Positions 10,844 through 18,526 of a stretch of DNA of 64,000 nt are shown here, in pieces. This DNA is from Pirellula staleyi DSM 6068 (GTDB taxonomy: Bacteria > Planctomycetota > Planctomycetia > Pirellulales > Pirellulaceae). Location: the NCBI RefSeq assembly GCF_000025185.1, contig NC_013720.1, positions 1,798,001 through 1,862,000 of the forward strand, written 5' to 3'. A program made the position numbers and the translations under genes. The stretch's first letter is position 1. Each line of letters starts with the position of its first letter. The notes under the pieces were generated by a model. That model saw only the letters and a list, made by a program, of their open reading frames with translations, did not search any database and had not been told where the DNA came from.

Positions 10844-11668
10844 ATGTCTATTCCGTCTGTCGCCTCGGTACCACTGCGCTCTTTTAGCGCGCAGGCCGAG
10901 ACCCATACCACCGCACCCCGGCTCTCTGTAGTAGTTCCCTGCTACAACGAAGCGGAATCGATGCCGCAGCTGCTCGCCGCGCTGGCGCGCTTGCAAGTTC
11001 AGCTGGCACCGATGTCGCTCGAGCTGGTGCTGGTCGACGATGGTAGCAGCGACACCACCTGGAAACTGCTGTGCGACAATTTGAAGTCGCGTAAAGATGT
11101 GCAGCTGGTGCGGCACGAGCAGAATCGTGGCATCGCGGCGGCGATCGACAGCGGCATTCGTGCCGCTTCGAGCGAAGTGGTGGCGAGCATCGATGCCGAC
11201 TGCACCTACGACCCCTCGCAGCTCGCGGCCATGCTTCCGCTGATGCAGGACGATGTCGATCTGGTGGTCGCCTCCCCCTATCACCCGCAAGGTGCCGTGA
11301 TCGGTGTGCCGAAGTGGCGTCTGGCGATCTCGCAAATGGCGAGTCGACTTTACGCGCTCGTGCTGCGTAACAAACTCTACACCTACACCAGCTGCTTTCG
11401 CCTCTATCGGCGTAGCGCGGTCCTGTCGCTTCCGCCCCAGCAACCTGGGTTTGTCGGTGTCGTCGAAATGCTCTGTCAGATCGATGCCCGGGGCGGTCGT
11501 GTCGTCGAAGCTCCTGCCATTCTCACGGTGCGAGCGTTCGGCCAATCCAAAATGAAAGTCGTGCGAGCCACGCTCGCGCACTTGCAGCTCCTGGCACAAG
11601 CCTCGCTGCAACGTTTGGTTTCGTTGTTTCGTCGTGCTCCGGTCAAGCACCCGTCCGCTTCACGTTAG
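10844..11668 (+). CDS. Family 2 glycosyltransferase (dolichyl-phosphate mannosyltransferase-like)
   Basis: A 274-residue GT-A fold glycosyltransferase. Family motifs are visible: VVVPCYNEAESMPQLL near the N-terminus, LVDDGSSDTTW for nucleotide binding, and SIDADCTYDP containing the D-x-D metal site. There is no C-terminal membrane pair, unlike some DPM1/ArnC homologues. I chose the ATG at 10844 (MSIPSVASV...); an in-frame TTG at 10790 preceded by GAGAGG is an alternative and would add 18 residues. It transfers a sugar from a nucleotide or to a lipid carrier. As first gene of the cluster, 24 nt before the aminotransferase, it most likely works on the surface polysaccharide. Confidence 0.85.
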   Translation: MSIPSVASVPLRSFSAQAETHTTAPRLSVVVPCYNEAESMPQLLAALARLQVQLAPMSLELVLVDDGSSDTTWKLLCDNLKSRKDVQLVRHEQNRGIAAAIDSGIRAASSEVVASIDADCTYDPSQLAAMLPLMQDDVDLVVASPYHPQGAVIGVPKWRLAISQMASRLYALVLRNKLYTYTSCFRLYRRSAVLSLPPQQPGFVGVVEMLCQIDARGGRVVEAPAILTVRAFGQSKMKVVRATLAHLQLLAQASLQRLVSLFRRAPVKHPSASR

Positions 11669-11692
11669 TCCTTCAAGTTTGGGTAAGGTTTC

Positions 11693-12931
11693 ATGAGTAC
11701 TGCTACTACCATTGCTCCGCCCCTTCCGCTTCCCAGCGATCAGGACGCCAGCGGACGAACGCTCGGTGAAGAAGAGATCGCCCTGGTGGCGGAGGCCATT
11801 CGGACCGGAACACTCACGAGCACCAAAGGGGCGTTCGTCAAAAAACTCGAGAATTCCTGGTCGAAACTGCTGGGGGTGAAACATACCCACGCCTGTGCGA
11901 CCGGCAGCGGCGCGATTCATTGTGCCGTTGCAGCGGTCAATCCAGAACCGGGCGATGAGATCGTCACCACGTCGATCACCGACATGGGGGCGCTCACTCC
12001 CATTCTCTATCAGGCTGCGATTCCAGTCTTTGCCGACGTCGATCCTGCCACCTGCAACGTCACGGCGGCAACGGTCGAAAAAGTTCTCAGCGAGCGAACC
12101 AAGGCGGTGATCGTCACGCACCTGTTTGGCAACCCTTGCGAAGTGAGCGCGATTGTCGAGCTCTGCAAGCCCCGCGGCATTGCCGTGATCGAAGATTGTG
12201 CCCAAGCCTTCATGGCTCGCGAGCATGGCCAGCTGGTGGGGACCATCGGCGATATCGGCTGCTTCAGTTTGCAACAAGGCAAGCACATCACCACCGGTGA
12301 AGGTGGTCTGGTGACGAGCAACAGTGATGAACTCGCGCGCCGCATGTACCTGTTCATCAATAAGGCCTGGGGCTATGGCGATCCTAAGCCCGATCACTAC
12401 TTCCTGGCGCTCAACAACCGGATGACCGAACTGCATGGCGCCGTGGCTGTCGCGCAGCTCGAGAAGCTCGCTTTCTCGGTCGATCAGCGGATCAAGATGG
12501 CCGACGAACTCTCGGCGCTGCTGGCCGATCTGCCGGGCATCGCCACGCCGCAGGTGGCAGCGGGCAACGTCCACACCTACTGGAAATATTGCCTTCGGGT
12601 CGACGCCAGCGAGATTCCAGGGGGCTCGGTGAAACTGGGGGCCGAACTGAAAACTCGGGGCATCTTCTCCGCCCCGCGCTACATCCAAAAACCAGCGTTT
12701 GCCTGCGAAATCTTCAGCGAGCAACGCACTTTTGGAAACAGCAAATTCCCCTTCACGCTCGCCCGTCCGGAAGCGGTGGACTACAGCCGCGATCGCTTCC
12801 CCGGAACCTATCAGGGGCTCGAAGAAGTCCTCGTTCTACCGTGGAACGAACGCTACGAGAGCCATCACGTCCGCTACATCGCTGATTCGATCATCGCATC
12901 GGTCGCACAGCTTCGAGGTACCCACGCATGA
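11693..12931 (+). CDS. DegT/DnrJ/EryC1/StrS-family PLP sugar aminotransferase
   Basis: A 412-residue PLP-dependent aminotransferase acting on keto-sugar nucleotides. The internal aldimine lysine is K197 in GCFSLQQGKHITTGEGG, the family signature; the GS(A)AI cofactor-binding region (ATGSGAIHCAV) and VIEDCAQAF (the Asp contacting PLP) are also present. The stop overlaps the start of the Gfo/Idh/MocA gene by 4 nt. With that dehydrogenase, the following acetyltransferase and the downstream 2-epimerase, it fits WlbC/WbpE, which makes the 3-amino group of UDP-GlcNAc(3NH2)A. The substrate is inferred from context only. Confidence 0.88.
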   Translation: MSTATTIAPPLPLPSDQDASGRTLGEEEIALVAEAIRTGTLTSTKGAFVKKLENSWSKLLGVKHTHACATGSGAIHCAVAAVNPEPGDEIVTTSITDMGALTPILYQAAIPVFADVDPATCNVTAATVEKVLSERTKAVIVTHLFGNPCEVSAIVELCKPRGIAVIEDCAQAFMAREHGQLVGTIGDIGCFSLQQGKHITTGEGGLVTSNSDELARRMYLFINKAWGYGDPKPDHYFLALNNRMTELHGAVAVAQLEKLAFSVDQRIKMADELSALLADLPGIATPQVAAGNVHTYWKYCLRVDASEIPGGSVKLGAELKTRGIFSAPRYIQKPAFACEIFSEQRTFGNSKFPFTLARPEAVDYSRDRFPGTYQGLEEVLVLPWNERYESHHVRYIADSIIASVAQLRGTHA

Positions 12932-13944
12932 TCACCACCCACAGCAAAACCAAGTTCGGATTGATCGGCGCCGGCGCGATTGCCCAGACTTATGGCCCCG
13001 CCTTTGGCCGCTCGCAGGAAGCGGTGCTCGTCGGTGTCACGGATGTCCGCGCGGAAGCAGCGCAGGCAATGGCCGAGCGGATGAATTGCCAGGCCTACGG
13101 CAACTATCTCGACATGGTCGAGCAAAGTGGCTGCGAGGCAGTGATTGTTTGCACGCCACCAGCGACCCATCCCGACATCTGCTGCGACCTGCTCGCGCGG
13201 GGGATCAACGTGCTGTGCGAAAAGCCACTCGCGGTGAGCCCGGCCGAAGCACGCCGCATGTTCGAGGCGGCTGAACGCTCGGAAGCGATGCTCACCATGG
13301 CGTCGAAATTTCGCTACGTCAGCGATGTGATTCAAGCCCGCTCGATCGTCGCCTCGGGGACGATCGGCGACATCATCCTGTTCGAGAACGCCTTCACCTC
13401 GCGCGTCGATATGACCCATCGCTGGAATAGCGATCCGACCCTCAGTGGCGGCGGTGTGCTCATCGACAACGGCACGCACTCGGTCGACATCATGCGCTAC
13501 TTCCTCGGCCCTCTGGCGGAACTGCAAGTGCTCGAGGGACGACGGGTCCAGGATATCCCGGTGGAAGATACCGCGCGGATGTTCGTGCGGAGTGTCGAGG
13601 GGGTGATGGGGACGATCGACCTGTCGTGGAGCATCAATAAAGAGCTGCCAAACTACCTCAGCATCTACGGCTCGGCTGGCACCGTGCATGTCGGCTGGAA
13701 GGAATCGAAATTCCGCCGCAGCGACGACAAGGAATGGACGGTCTTTGGCAGCGGCTACGACAAGCTGCAAGCGTTCAGCAGTCAGCTCGACAACTTTGCT
13801 CGCGCGATCAAGGGACTCGAAACGTCGCTCATCACGCTACAAGACGCCCTCGCTTCGGTCGAAGTGATTGAAGCGGCCTACGACGCCATGTGGCGCAGCA
13901 GTTGGCGCAAGATCGACAACGATCTCTCGCAGCTCGTCGCCTAG
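12928..13944 (+). CDS. Gfo/Idh/MocA-family NAD-dependent sugar oxidoreductase
   Basis: A 338-residue oxidoreductase. The N-terminal Rossmann fold shows FGLIGAGAIAQTYGPAF (G-x-G-x-x-A), then the family motif VLCEKPLAVSPAEA containing the conserved E-K-P, and a C-terminal alpha/beta domain with GGGVLIDNGTHSVDIMRYF, where the conserved D and H lie. It overlaps the upstream aminotransferase by 4 nt. In the Wlb/Wbp route the matching enzyme (WlbA/WbpB) oxidises C3 of UDP-GlcNAcA before transamination; that assignment is inferred from gene order, not from sequence detail. Confidence 0.88.
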   Translation: MITTHSKTKFGLIGAGAIAQTYGPAFGRSQEAVLVGVTDVRAEAAQAMAERMNCQAYGNYLDMVEQSGCEAVIVCTPPATHPDICCDLLARGINVLCEKPLAVSPAEARRMFEAAERSEAMLTMASKFRYVSDVIQARSIVASGTIGDIILFENAFTSRVDMTHRWNSDPTLSGGGVLIDNGTHSVDIMRYFLGPLAELQVLEGRRVQDIPVEDTARMFVRSVEGVMGTIDLSWSINKELPNYLSIYGSAGTVHVGWKESKFRRSDDKEWTVFGSGYDKLQAFSSQLDNFARAIKGLETSLITLQDALASVEVIEAAYDAMWRSSWRKIDNDLSQLVA

Positions 13945-13998
13945 TTTTTCGAATCCCCTTTTGCCGCTTTTTTCAGATTAGATCGGTAGCGCCTGCCA

Positions 13999-14673
13999 GT
14001 GGCCGTTCGCATTCACCCCACCGCCATTATCGAGCAAAACGTCCATCTGGGAGATGGGACGAGCGTGTGGGACTGCGCCCATATTCGCCACAGCACGACG
14101 CTCGGCGAGCAATGTCTCGTCGGTGGCAAGGCGACGATTGCCTACGGGGTAACGATCGGCAATCGCGTTAAAATCAACTCGCTCGCCTACATCTGCAACG
14201 CTGTCACCATCGAAGATGGGGTGATGATCGCGGCAGGGGTGATTTTTACGAACGATGTTTTCCCTCGCGCGACGACCAGCGATCTGAAAGCACTTCGCAG
14301 CAGCGCGCCGGATGAACACACCCTTCCAACGCTGGTGAAATGTGGCGCGACGATCGGTGCTGGCGCAATCATCGGCTGCGATCTTTCGATCGGCCGCTTC
14401 GCGATGATTGGCATGGGAAGTGTCGTCACGAAATCGGTCGACGATTTTCATCTGGTGGTTGGCAACCCCGCCCGTTCGATCGGCGCTGTTTGCCGCTGCG
14501 GCCAGTCGCTCCTGAAATGGAGTGACGACGCACTCGCCACTGGGGCGCCTGTCACAGTCAACTGCTCGGCTTGCAGTCTCCCCTACGAAATTCGTGGCCA
14601 GCAAGTGCTCGAGCTTGCTCCACCCGAGAGCGCGACAGCTCCTCTCGCAGCGAAGGGAGCGGCCTCACCATGA
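13999..14673 (+). CDS. Left-handed beta-helix (hexapeptide) sugar N-acetyltransferase with C-terminal Cys cluster
   Basis: A 224-residue acyltransferase starting at GTG 13999 (VAVRIHPTAIIEQNVHLG). The first ~160 residues are hexapeptide repeats ([LIV]-G-x-x-x-x) such as VHLGDGTSVWDCAHI, VTIEDGVMIAAGVIF and AIIGCDLSIGRFAMIG, which form a trimeric left-handed helix. The family's VVGNPARSIG follows. The last ~60 residues hold CRCGQSL and CSACSLPYEIRG, a probable zinc-binding tail seen in WlbB/WbpD-like enzymes. It likely acetylates the 3-amino group made by the upstream aminotransferase. It overlaps the FAD oxidoreductase start by 4 nt (ATGA). Confidence 0.85.
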   Translation: MAVRIHPTAIIEQNVHLGDGTSVWDCAHIRHSTTLGEQCLVGGKATIAYGVTIGNRVKINSLAYICNAVTIEDGVMIAAGVIFTNDVFPRATTSDLKALRSSAPDEHTLPTLVKCGATIGAGAIIGCDLSIGRFAMIGMGSVVTKSVDDFHLVVGNPARSIGAVCRCGQSLLKWSDDALATGAPVTVNCSACSLPYEIRGQQVLELAPPESATAPLAAKGAASP

Positions 14674-16067
14674 GCTGCCAGCCTTCGGAAAAAAATTCGA
14701 TCGCCATCGTCGGTGGCGGAGTTCTAGGACTCACGCTCGCCTTGCGACTGGCCGAGCAAGGGGAAAAGGTCACGCTGCTGGAAGCTGCTGAAGATCTCGG
14801 CGGACTGGCGAGCGCCTGGACCATCGGCAATGTAACCTGGGACCGGCACTACCATGTGACGCTCCTCTCCGATGCCCAGACGCGCGGACTGCTCGCCGAT
14901 CTCGATCTCGAGAGCGACATGCGCTGGGTGCAGACACGCACCGGGTTCTATGTCGATGGAAAGCTCCACTCGTTCTCGAGCAGCCTCGATTTTTTGAAGT
15001 TCCCACCCCTCTCGCTCGTCGATAAGTTCCGCCTCGGCTGGACCATCTTCTGGGCGTCGAGGCTCACCGATTGGCGAGCGCTGGAACAAATTCCTGTCGG
15101 CCAGTGGCTGACGCGGCACTCGGGGAGACGGACGTTCGAAAAAATCTGGCAACCGCTGCTGAAGGCCAAGCTCGGCACCGCTTGGAAGCGCACCAGCGCG
15201 GCGTTCATCTGGTCGACGATTCAGCGACTCTATGCCGCGCGCCGGAGTGGCCTGAAGCGGGAGATGTTCGGCTATTTACCCGGCGGATATGCCCGCATCT
15301 TTAGCGCGCTTGAGCACAAGCTCCAGTCGCTCGGCGTTCAGATTCGGAAGTCGTTTCCGGTACAAAGTGTCTGTCAGAACGCAGATGGATCACTCGCCGT
15401 TACCTCAGCCGCTGGCGACGTGCAAACGTTCGACCGCGTGGTGGTGACCACTGCTACACCGATCGCTGCCAAACTGTGCCCTGATCTGTCGAGTGATGAG
15501 CTTGCGCGACTGCGGGCTGTCGAGTATCTCGGCATCGTTTGCGTTTCAGTCCTCCTCAAACAGCGGCTGGCCGATTACTACGTCACGAACATCACCGACG
15601 ATGCGCCGTTCACAGGGGTGATCGAGATGACAGCGCTCGTGAGTCCCGAGGAGCTTGGTGGTCAGCATCTCGTCTACTTGCCCAAGTATGTCACGGCCGA
15701 TGATCCGATCGCAAAGCTCACCGATGAGCAGGTCGAAACGTTGTTCGTCGAGCATCTGCTGGCGATGTATCCGCACGTTTCGCGCGACGACATCAGCGCC
15801 CTGCGGATCTCGCGCGTGAAGCAAGTTTTCGCTCTCTCGACACTCGGCTACAGCTCCACCGTCCCTGCTCAAACGACGTCGATTCCCGGGCTTTTTCTGG
15901 TGAATTCGTCGCAAATCGTCAACGGAACGCTCAACGTCAACGAGACGATTCGGCTCGCCGAGTCATCGCTCAGCACGGTGCTCGCTCTTTTTCCACGCTC
16001 GACCACCTCTCAAGAAAGGAGTGCCCACGATGCCGCGTCTAACCGCGAGCTTGTCGCTCGATCTTGA
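14670..16067 (+). CDS. FAD-dependent amine-oxidase-like oxidoreductase of the polysaccharide cluster
   Basis: A 465-residue flavoprotein. An N-terminal dinucleotide-binding motif IAIVGGGVLGLTLALRLAEQG, ending in an acidic residue after VTLL, is followed by LGGLASAWTIGN, typical of protoporphyrinogen-oxidase, UDP-galactopyranose-mutase and desaturase-like enzymes. A C-terminal segment (PAQTTSIPGLFLVNSSQIVNG) closes the FAD site. I chose ATG 14670, which overlaps the previous stop as ATGA; the frame continues upstream only inside the acetyltransferase gene. The exact reaction is unknown; such genes occur in O-antigen and exopolysaccharide loci, where they may act on sugars or lipid carriers. 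The 3' end overlaps the deacetylase gene by 38 nt. Confidence 0.8.
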   Translation: MSCQPSEKNSIAIVGGGVLGLTLALRLAEQGEKVTLLEAAEDLGGLASAWTIGNVTWDRHYHVTLLSDAQTRGLLADLDLESDMRWVQTRTGFYVDGKLHSFSSSLDFLKFPPLSLVDKFRLGWTIFWASRLTDWRALEQIPVGQWLTRHSGRRTFEKIWQPLLKAKLGTAWKRTSAAFIWSTIQRLYAARRSGLKREMFGYLPGGYARIFSALEHKLQSLGVQIRKSFPVQSVCQNADGSLAVTSAAGDVQTFDRVVVTTATPIAAKLCPDLSSDELARLRAVEYLGIVCVSVLLKQRLADYYVTNITDDAPFTGVIEMTALVSPEELGGQHLVYLPKYVTADDPIAKLTDEQVETLFVEHLLAMYPHVSRDDISALRISRVKQVFALSTLGYSSTVPAQTTSIPGLFLVNSSQIVNGTLNVNETIRLAESSLSTVLALFPRSTTSQERSAHDAASNRELVARS

Positions 16068-17094
16068 TAACAAGTGGTCGTACATGAAGACCCACGGCGA
16101 TGCTGGCTGGGACAAGTTCCCGAGCTACCTCGATGTCGTCGTGCCCCGCTTCCTCGATGTGCTCGATCGACAGCAGCTGAAGATCACCGTGTTTGTCGTG
16201 GGACAAGATGCGGCGCTGTCAGAGAATCATGCAGCGCTTCGGATGATCGCCGCGCGGGGTCATGAAATCGGGAACCACTCGTTCCATCACGAGCCTTGGC
16301 TGCATCTCTACTCGCGCGAGCAGATTGAGACTGAACTGGTCGCTGCTGAAGAGGCGATTTACGAAGCGACTGGCTCGCGAACGATCGGTTTTCGTGGGCC
16401 TGGCTACAGCTTATCGGCCGATGTGCTGCGGACCCTGGCGAGTCGCGGCTATCAGTACGATTGCTCTACTTTTCCCACATTTTTGGGGCCCTTAGCCCGC
16501 GCCTACTACTTTTTGACCGCGAAACTTTCACCCTCGCAAAAAGCAGAACGCAAACGACTCTTTGGTAAGTGGACCGAAGGTTTTCGTCCGGTTCACGCTT
16601 ACCAGTGGAACGTCGACGGAGAAATGCTCGTCGAAGTGCCGGTCACTACTATGCCCCTGCTCCGCTTGCCGATGCACCTGAGCTACTTGCTCTACCTCCG
16701 TCAGTTTTCCGCTGCCGCTGCGTGGAGCTATTTCCATTTGGCGATGGCGCTTTGCAAACTGCGCGGCGCACAGCCGTCGATGCTGCTGCATCCGCTCGAT
16801 TTTCTCGGTGGCGACGACGAGCCCGATCTGTCGTTCTTTCCGGCGATGAAGCTCTCGGGCGAAGTGAAAACGAAATTTGCCGAAGAGGTGCTTCGCGTCT
16901 TTGCCAGCCACTTCGACGTGCTGCCGATGCAGGCGCATGCGGCCCGGCTTGCGCGCGAGAAGCTCCCGGTGCGAGCTCTCCCGGTGACCGAGCCGAGCGC
17001 ACTGCCGCTCGAGCCCAGATCGTATCCACAGCGGAAATCCCGCGGTGAATCGCGATTGTCGACCAAGCCCGAACTGGTGGAGGAGACGCGATGA
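16030..17094 (+). CDS. Polysaccharide deacetylase family protein
   Basis: A 354-residue NodB-homology protein. The catalytic/metal motifs are SLDLDNKWS (D11, D13) and GHEIGNHSFHHEP (N82-H-S-x-H-H87), which supply the aspartate and two histidines for divalent metal, plus GFRGPGYSLS. ATG 16030 is preferred over GTG 16021 because AAAGGAG at about 16015-16021 is well spaced for it. The protein extends beyond the deacetylase core with an alpha-helical C-terminal half that contains DFLGGDDEPDLSFFP. It presumably removes N- or O-acetyl groups from a lipid-linked sugar or polymer of this cluster. No signal peptide is evident, which suggests cytoplasmic action. Confidence 0.85.
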   Translation: MPRLTASLSLDLDNKWSYMKTHGDAGWDKFPSYLDVVVPRFLDVLDRQQLKITVFVVGQDAALSENHAALRMIAARGHEIGNHSFHHEPWLHLYSREQIETELVAAEEAIYEATGSRTIGFRGPGYSLSADVLRTLASRGYQYDCSTFPTFLGPLARAYYFLTAKLSPSQKAERKRLFGKWTEGFRPVHAYQWNVDGEMLVEVPVTTMPLLRLPMHLSYLLYLRQFSAAAAWSYFHLAMALCKLRGAQPSMLLHPLDFLGGDDEPDLSFFPAMKLSGEVKTKFAEEVLRVFASHFDVLPMQAHAARLAREKLPVRALPVTEPSALPLEPRSYPQRKSRGESRLSTKPELVEETR

Positions 17095-18281
17095 TTCAGC
17101 CGCTCCGACCACTGCTAGTGATGGGGACACGTCCCGAAGCGATCAAGATGGCGCCGATAGTGGCCCGCTGCCGCGAGCATGTGGCGATCGATCCGATCGT
17201 CTGTTTCACCGGTCAGCACGACACGATGCTGCGTCAGGTGACCGACTATTTTGGGATCGAGCCCGATGTCGATCTGAAGCTGATGGAGCCGGGGCAGTCG
17301 CTCACTCGTCTCACCGCGCGGGCGCTCACGGCCCTCGATGAGACGATGGAAAAGTTTCATCCCGATTGTGTGGTGGCGCAAGGTGACACGACGAGTGTGC
17401 TCGCTGCTGCGATGGTGGCGTTCTATCGTCGTTTGCCCCTAGTGCATGTCGAAGCGGGATTGCGGACCGGCGATCTCTCGGCCCCTTGGCCCGAGGAATA
17501 TAACCGCCGTGTCGCTTCGATCACCACCGCGCTGCACTGTGCTCCGACAGAGTTTGCCGCTGCTGCTCTCGAACGCGAAGGCGTATCTCGCGCGGCGATT
17601 CGCGTGACCGGCAACACCGTCATCGATGCCCTGCTGGAAACAGCCGACCGGGAACGAGCGCGAGCCGATCATTGGCAGGCCAAGCATGCGTATCTCGGCG
17701 ACCGGCCGATGGTGCTCATCACCGCCCATCGTCGCGAAAATCACGGGGCGGGGCTCGACAGCGTGTTCGCAGCGATTGCACAACTGGCCCACGATTTCCC
17801 GCATGTTTCGTTCGTGTTTCCGGTCCATTTGAACCCTCAGGTGCAGCGTGCGGCAGCCGAGCATCTGGCGTCGGTGCCGAATGTCCAGCGACTCGATCCT
17901 CTGCCGTACCCCGAGTTCGTCTGGATGATGGATCGCGCGAAGTTGATTGTGAGCGACTCGGGTGGCGTTCAAGAGGAAGCACCGTCGTTGCGGCGGCCTG
18001 TGCTTGCTTTGCGTGAGACGACCGAACGCTCGGAAGCGGTGGATGTCGGCGCGGTACGACTAGTCGGCTGCGACCCCACGAAGCTGATCGCGTCGGTCCG
18101 CCAGCTGCTGACCGACGACGCTGCCTACCGGGCGATGCAGGTCGAGCACTCCCCTTTTGGCGATGGAACAGCAGCTCAGCAGATCATTGATTGGATGCTG
18201 GAAACCTGGCGTCCCGAGCACGCAGCTGGCGAACTTGAGACGTCCGCTGTGCTTGCTGGGGGAGTCGCTTCCCCGTCGTAA
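17091..18281 (+). CDS. wecB: UDP-N-acetylglucosamine 2-epimerase (WecB/WbpI-type)
   Basis: A 396-residue non-hydrolysing UDP-GlcNAc 2-epimerase. Signatures are MGTRPEAIKMAPIV at the N-terminus, VVAQGDTTSVLAAAM, HVEAGLRTGDLSAPWPEEYNRR, VTGNTVIDAL, ITAHRRENHG and SDSGGVQEEAPSL, all strongly conserved in the family. It interconverts UDP-GlcNAc and UDP-ManNAc, or in the Wbp route the 2,3-diacetamido uronic acid forms (WbpI/WlbD). It overlaps the deacetylase gene by 4 nt and ends the first tightly packed block of the cluster; the next gene starts 245 nt later after an AT-rich region. Confidence 0.93.
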   Translation: MIQPLRPLLVMGTRPEAIKMAPIVARCREHVAIDPIVCFTGQHDTMLRQVTDYFGIEPDVDLKLMEPGQSLTRLTARALTALDETMEKFHPDCVVAQGDTTSVLAAAMVAFYRRLPLVHVEAGLRTGDLSAPWPEEYNRRVASITTALHCAPTEFAAAALEREGVSRAAIRVTGNTVIDALLETADRERARADHWQAKHAYLGDRPMVLITAHRRENHGAGLDSVFAAIAQLAHDFPHVSFVFPVHLNPQVQRAAAEHLASVPNVQRLDPLPYPEFVWMMDRAKLIVSDSGGVQEEAPSLRRPVLALRETTERSEAVDVGAVRLVGCDPTKLIASVRQLLTDDAAYRAMQVEHSPFGDGTAAQQIIDWMLETWRPEHAAGELETSAVLAGGVASPS

Positions 18282-18310
18282 GTAGTAAAGAGTTGTTAAA
18301 TAATTACAAA

Positions 18311-18365
18311 TTAGTAAGTTCATGGTTGCTAAATGACTGTTTAGTAATAATTGGATAGTTACTAA
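18311..18365. promoter_or_regulatory. AT-rich region with repeated TTAGTAA/TTACTAA heptamers
   Basis: Two TTAGTAA (18311-18317, 18341-18347) and one inverted TTACTAA (18359-18365) lie in an AT-rich stretch (about 18280-18370) that stands out from GC-rich surroundings. It sits upstream of the glycosylphosphotransferase gene starting at 18527. The spacing is about 30 and 18 nt centre to centre. It could be a regulator-binding and promoter region for the second half of the cluster. Confidence 0.4.
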
Positions 18366-18526
18366 AGAAAACTGAACTGATGTTTTTGCCAATGAACCGC
18401 TGGGTGGCGGGCACGTGGCGAGGAACGTTTCAGAGAGTTGGGTGGCGCGGCTAGTTCTAGGAGAAGTAGCTGCGGGATCGTTGCCTGGATTGATTGCCCA
18501 CACCATGAGTTCGAAGCCTGCCCCAC

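Noticed and set aside
12874-13770. 298-codon minus-strand frame opposite the Gfo/Idh/MocA gene
   Set aside because: The plus-strand gene has Rossmann and E-K-P motifs and overlaps its neighbour by 4 nt; the reverse frame has none.
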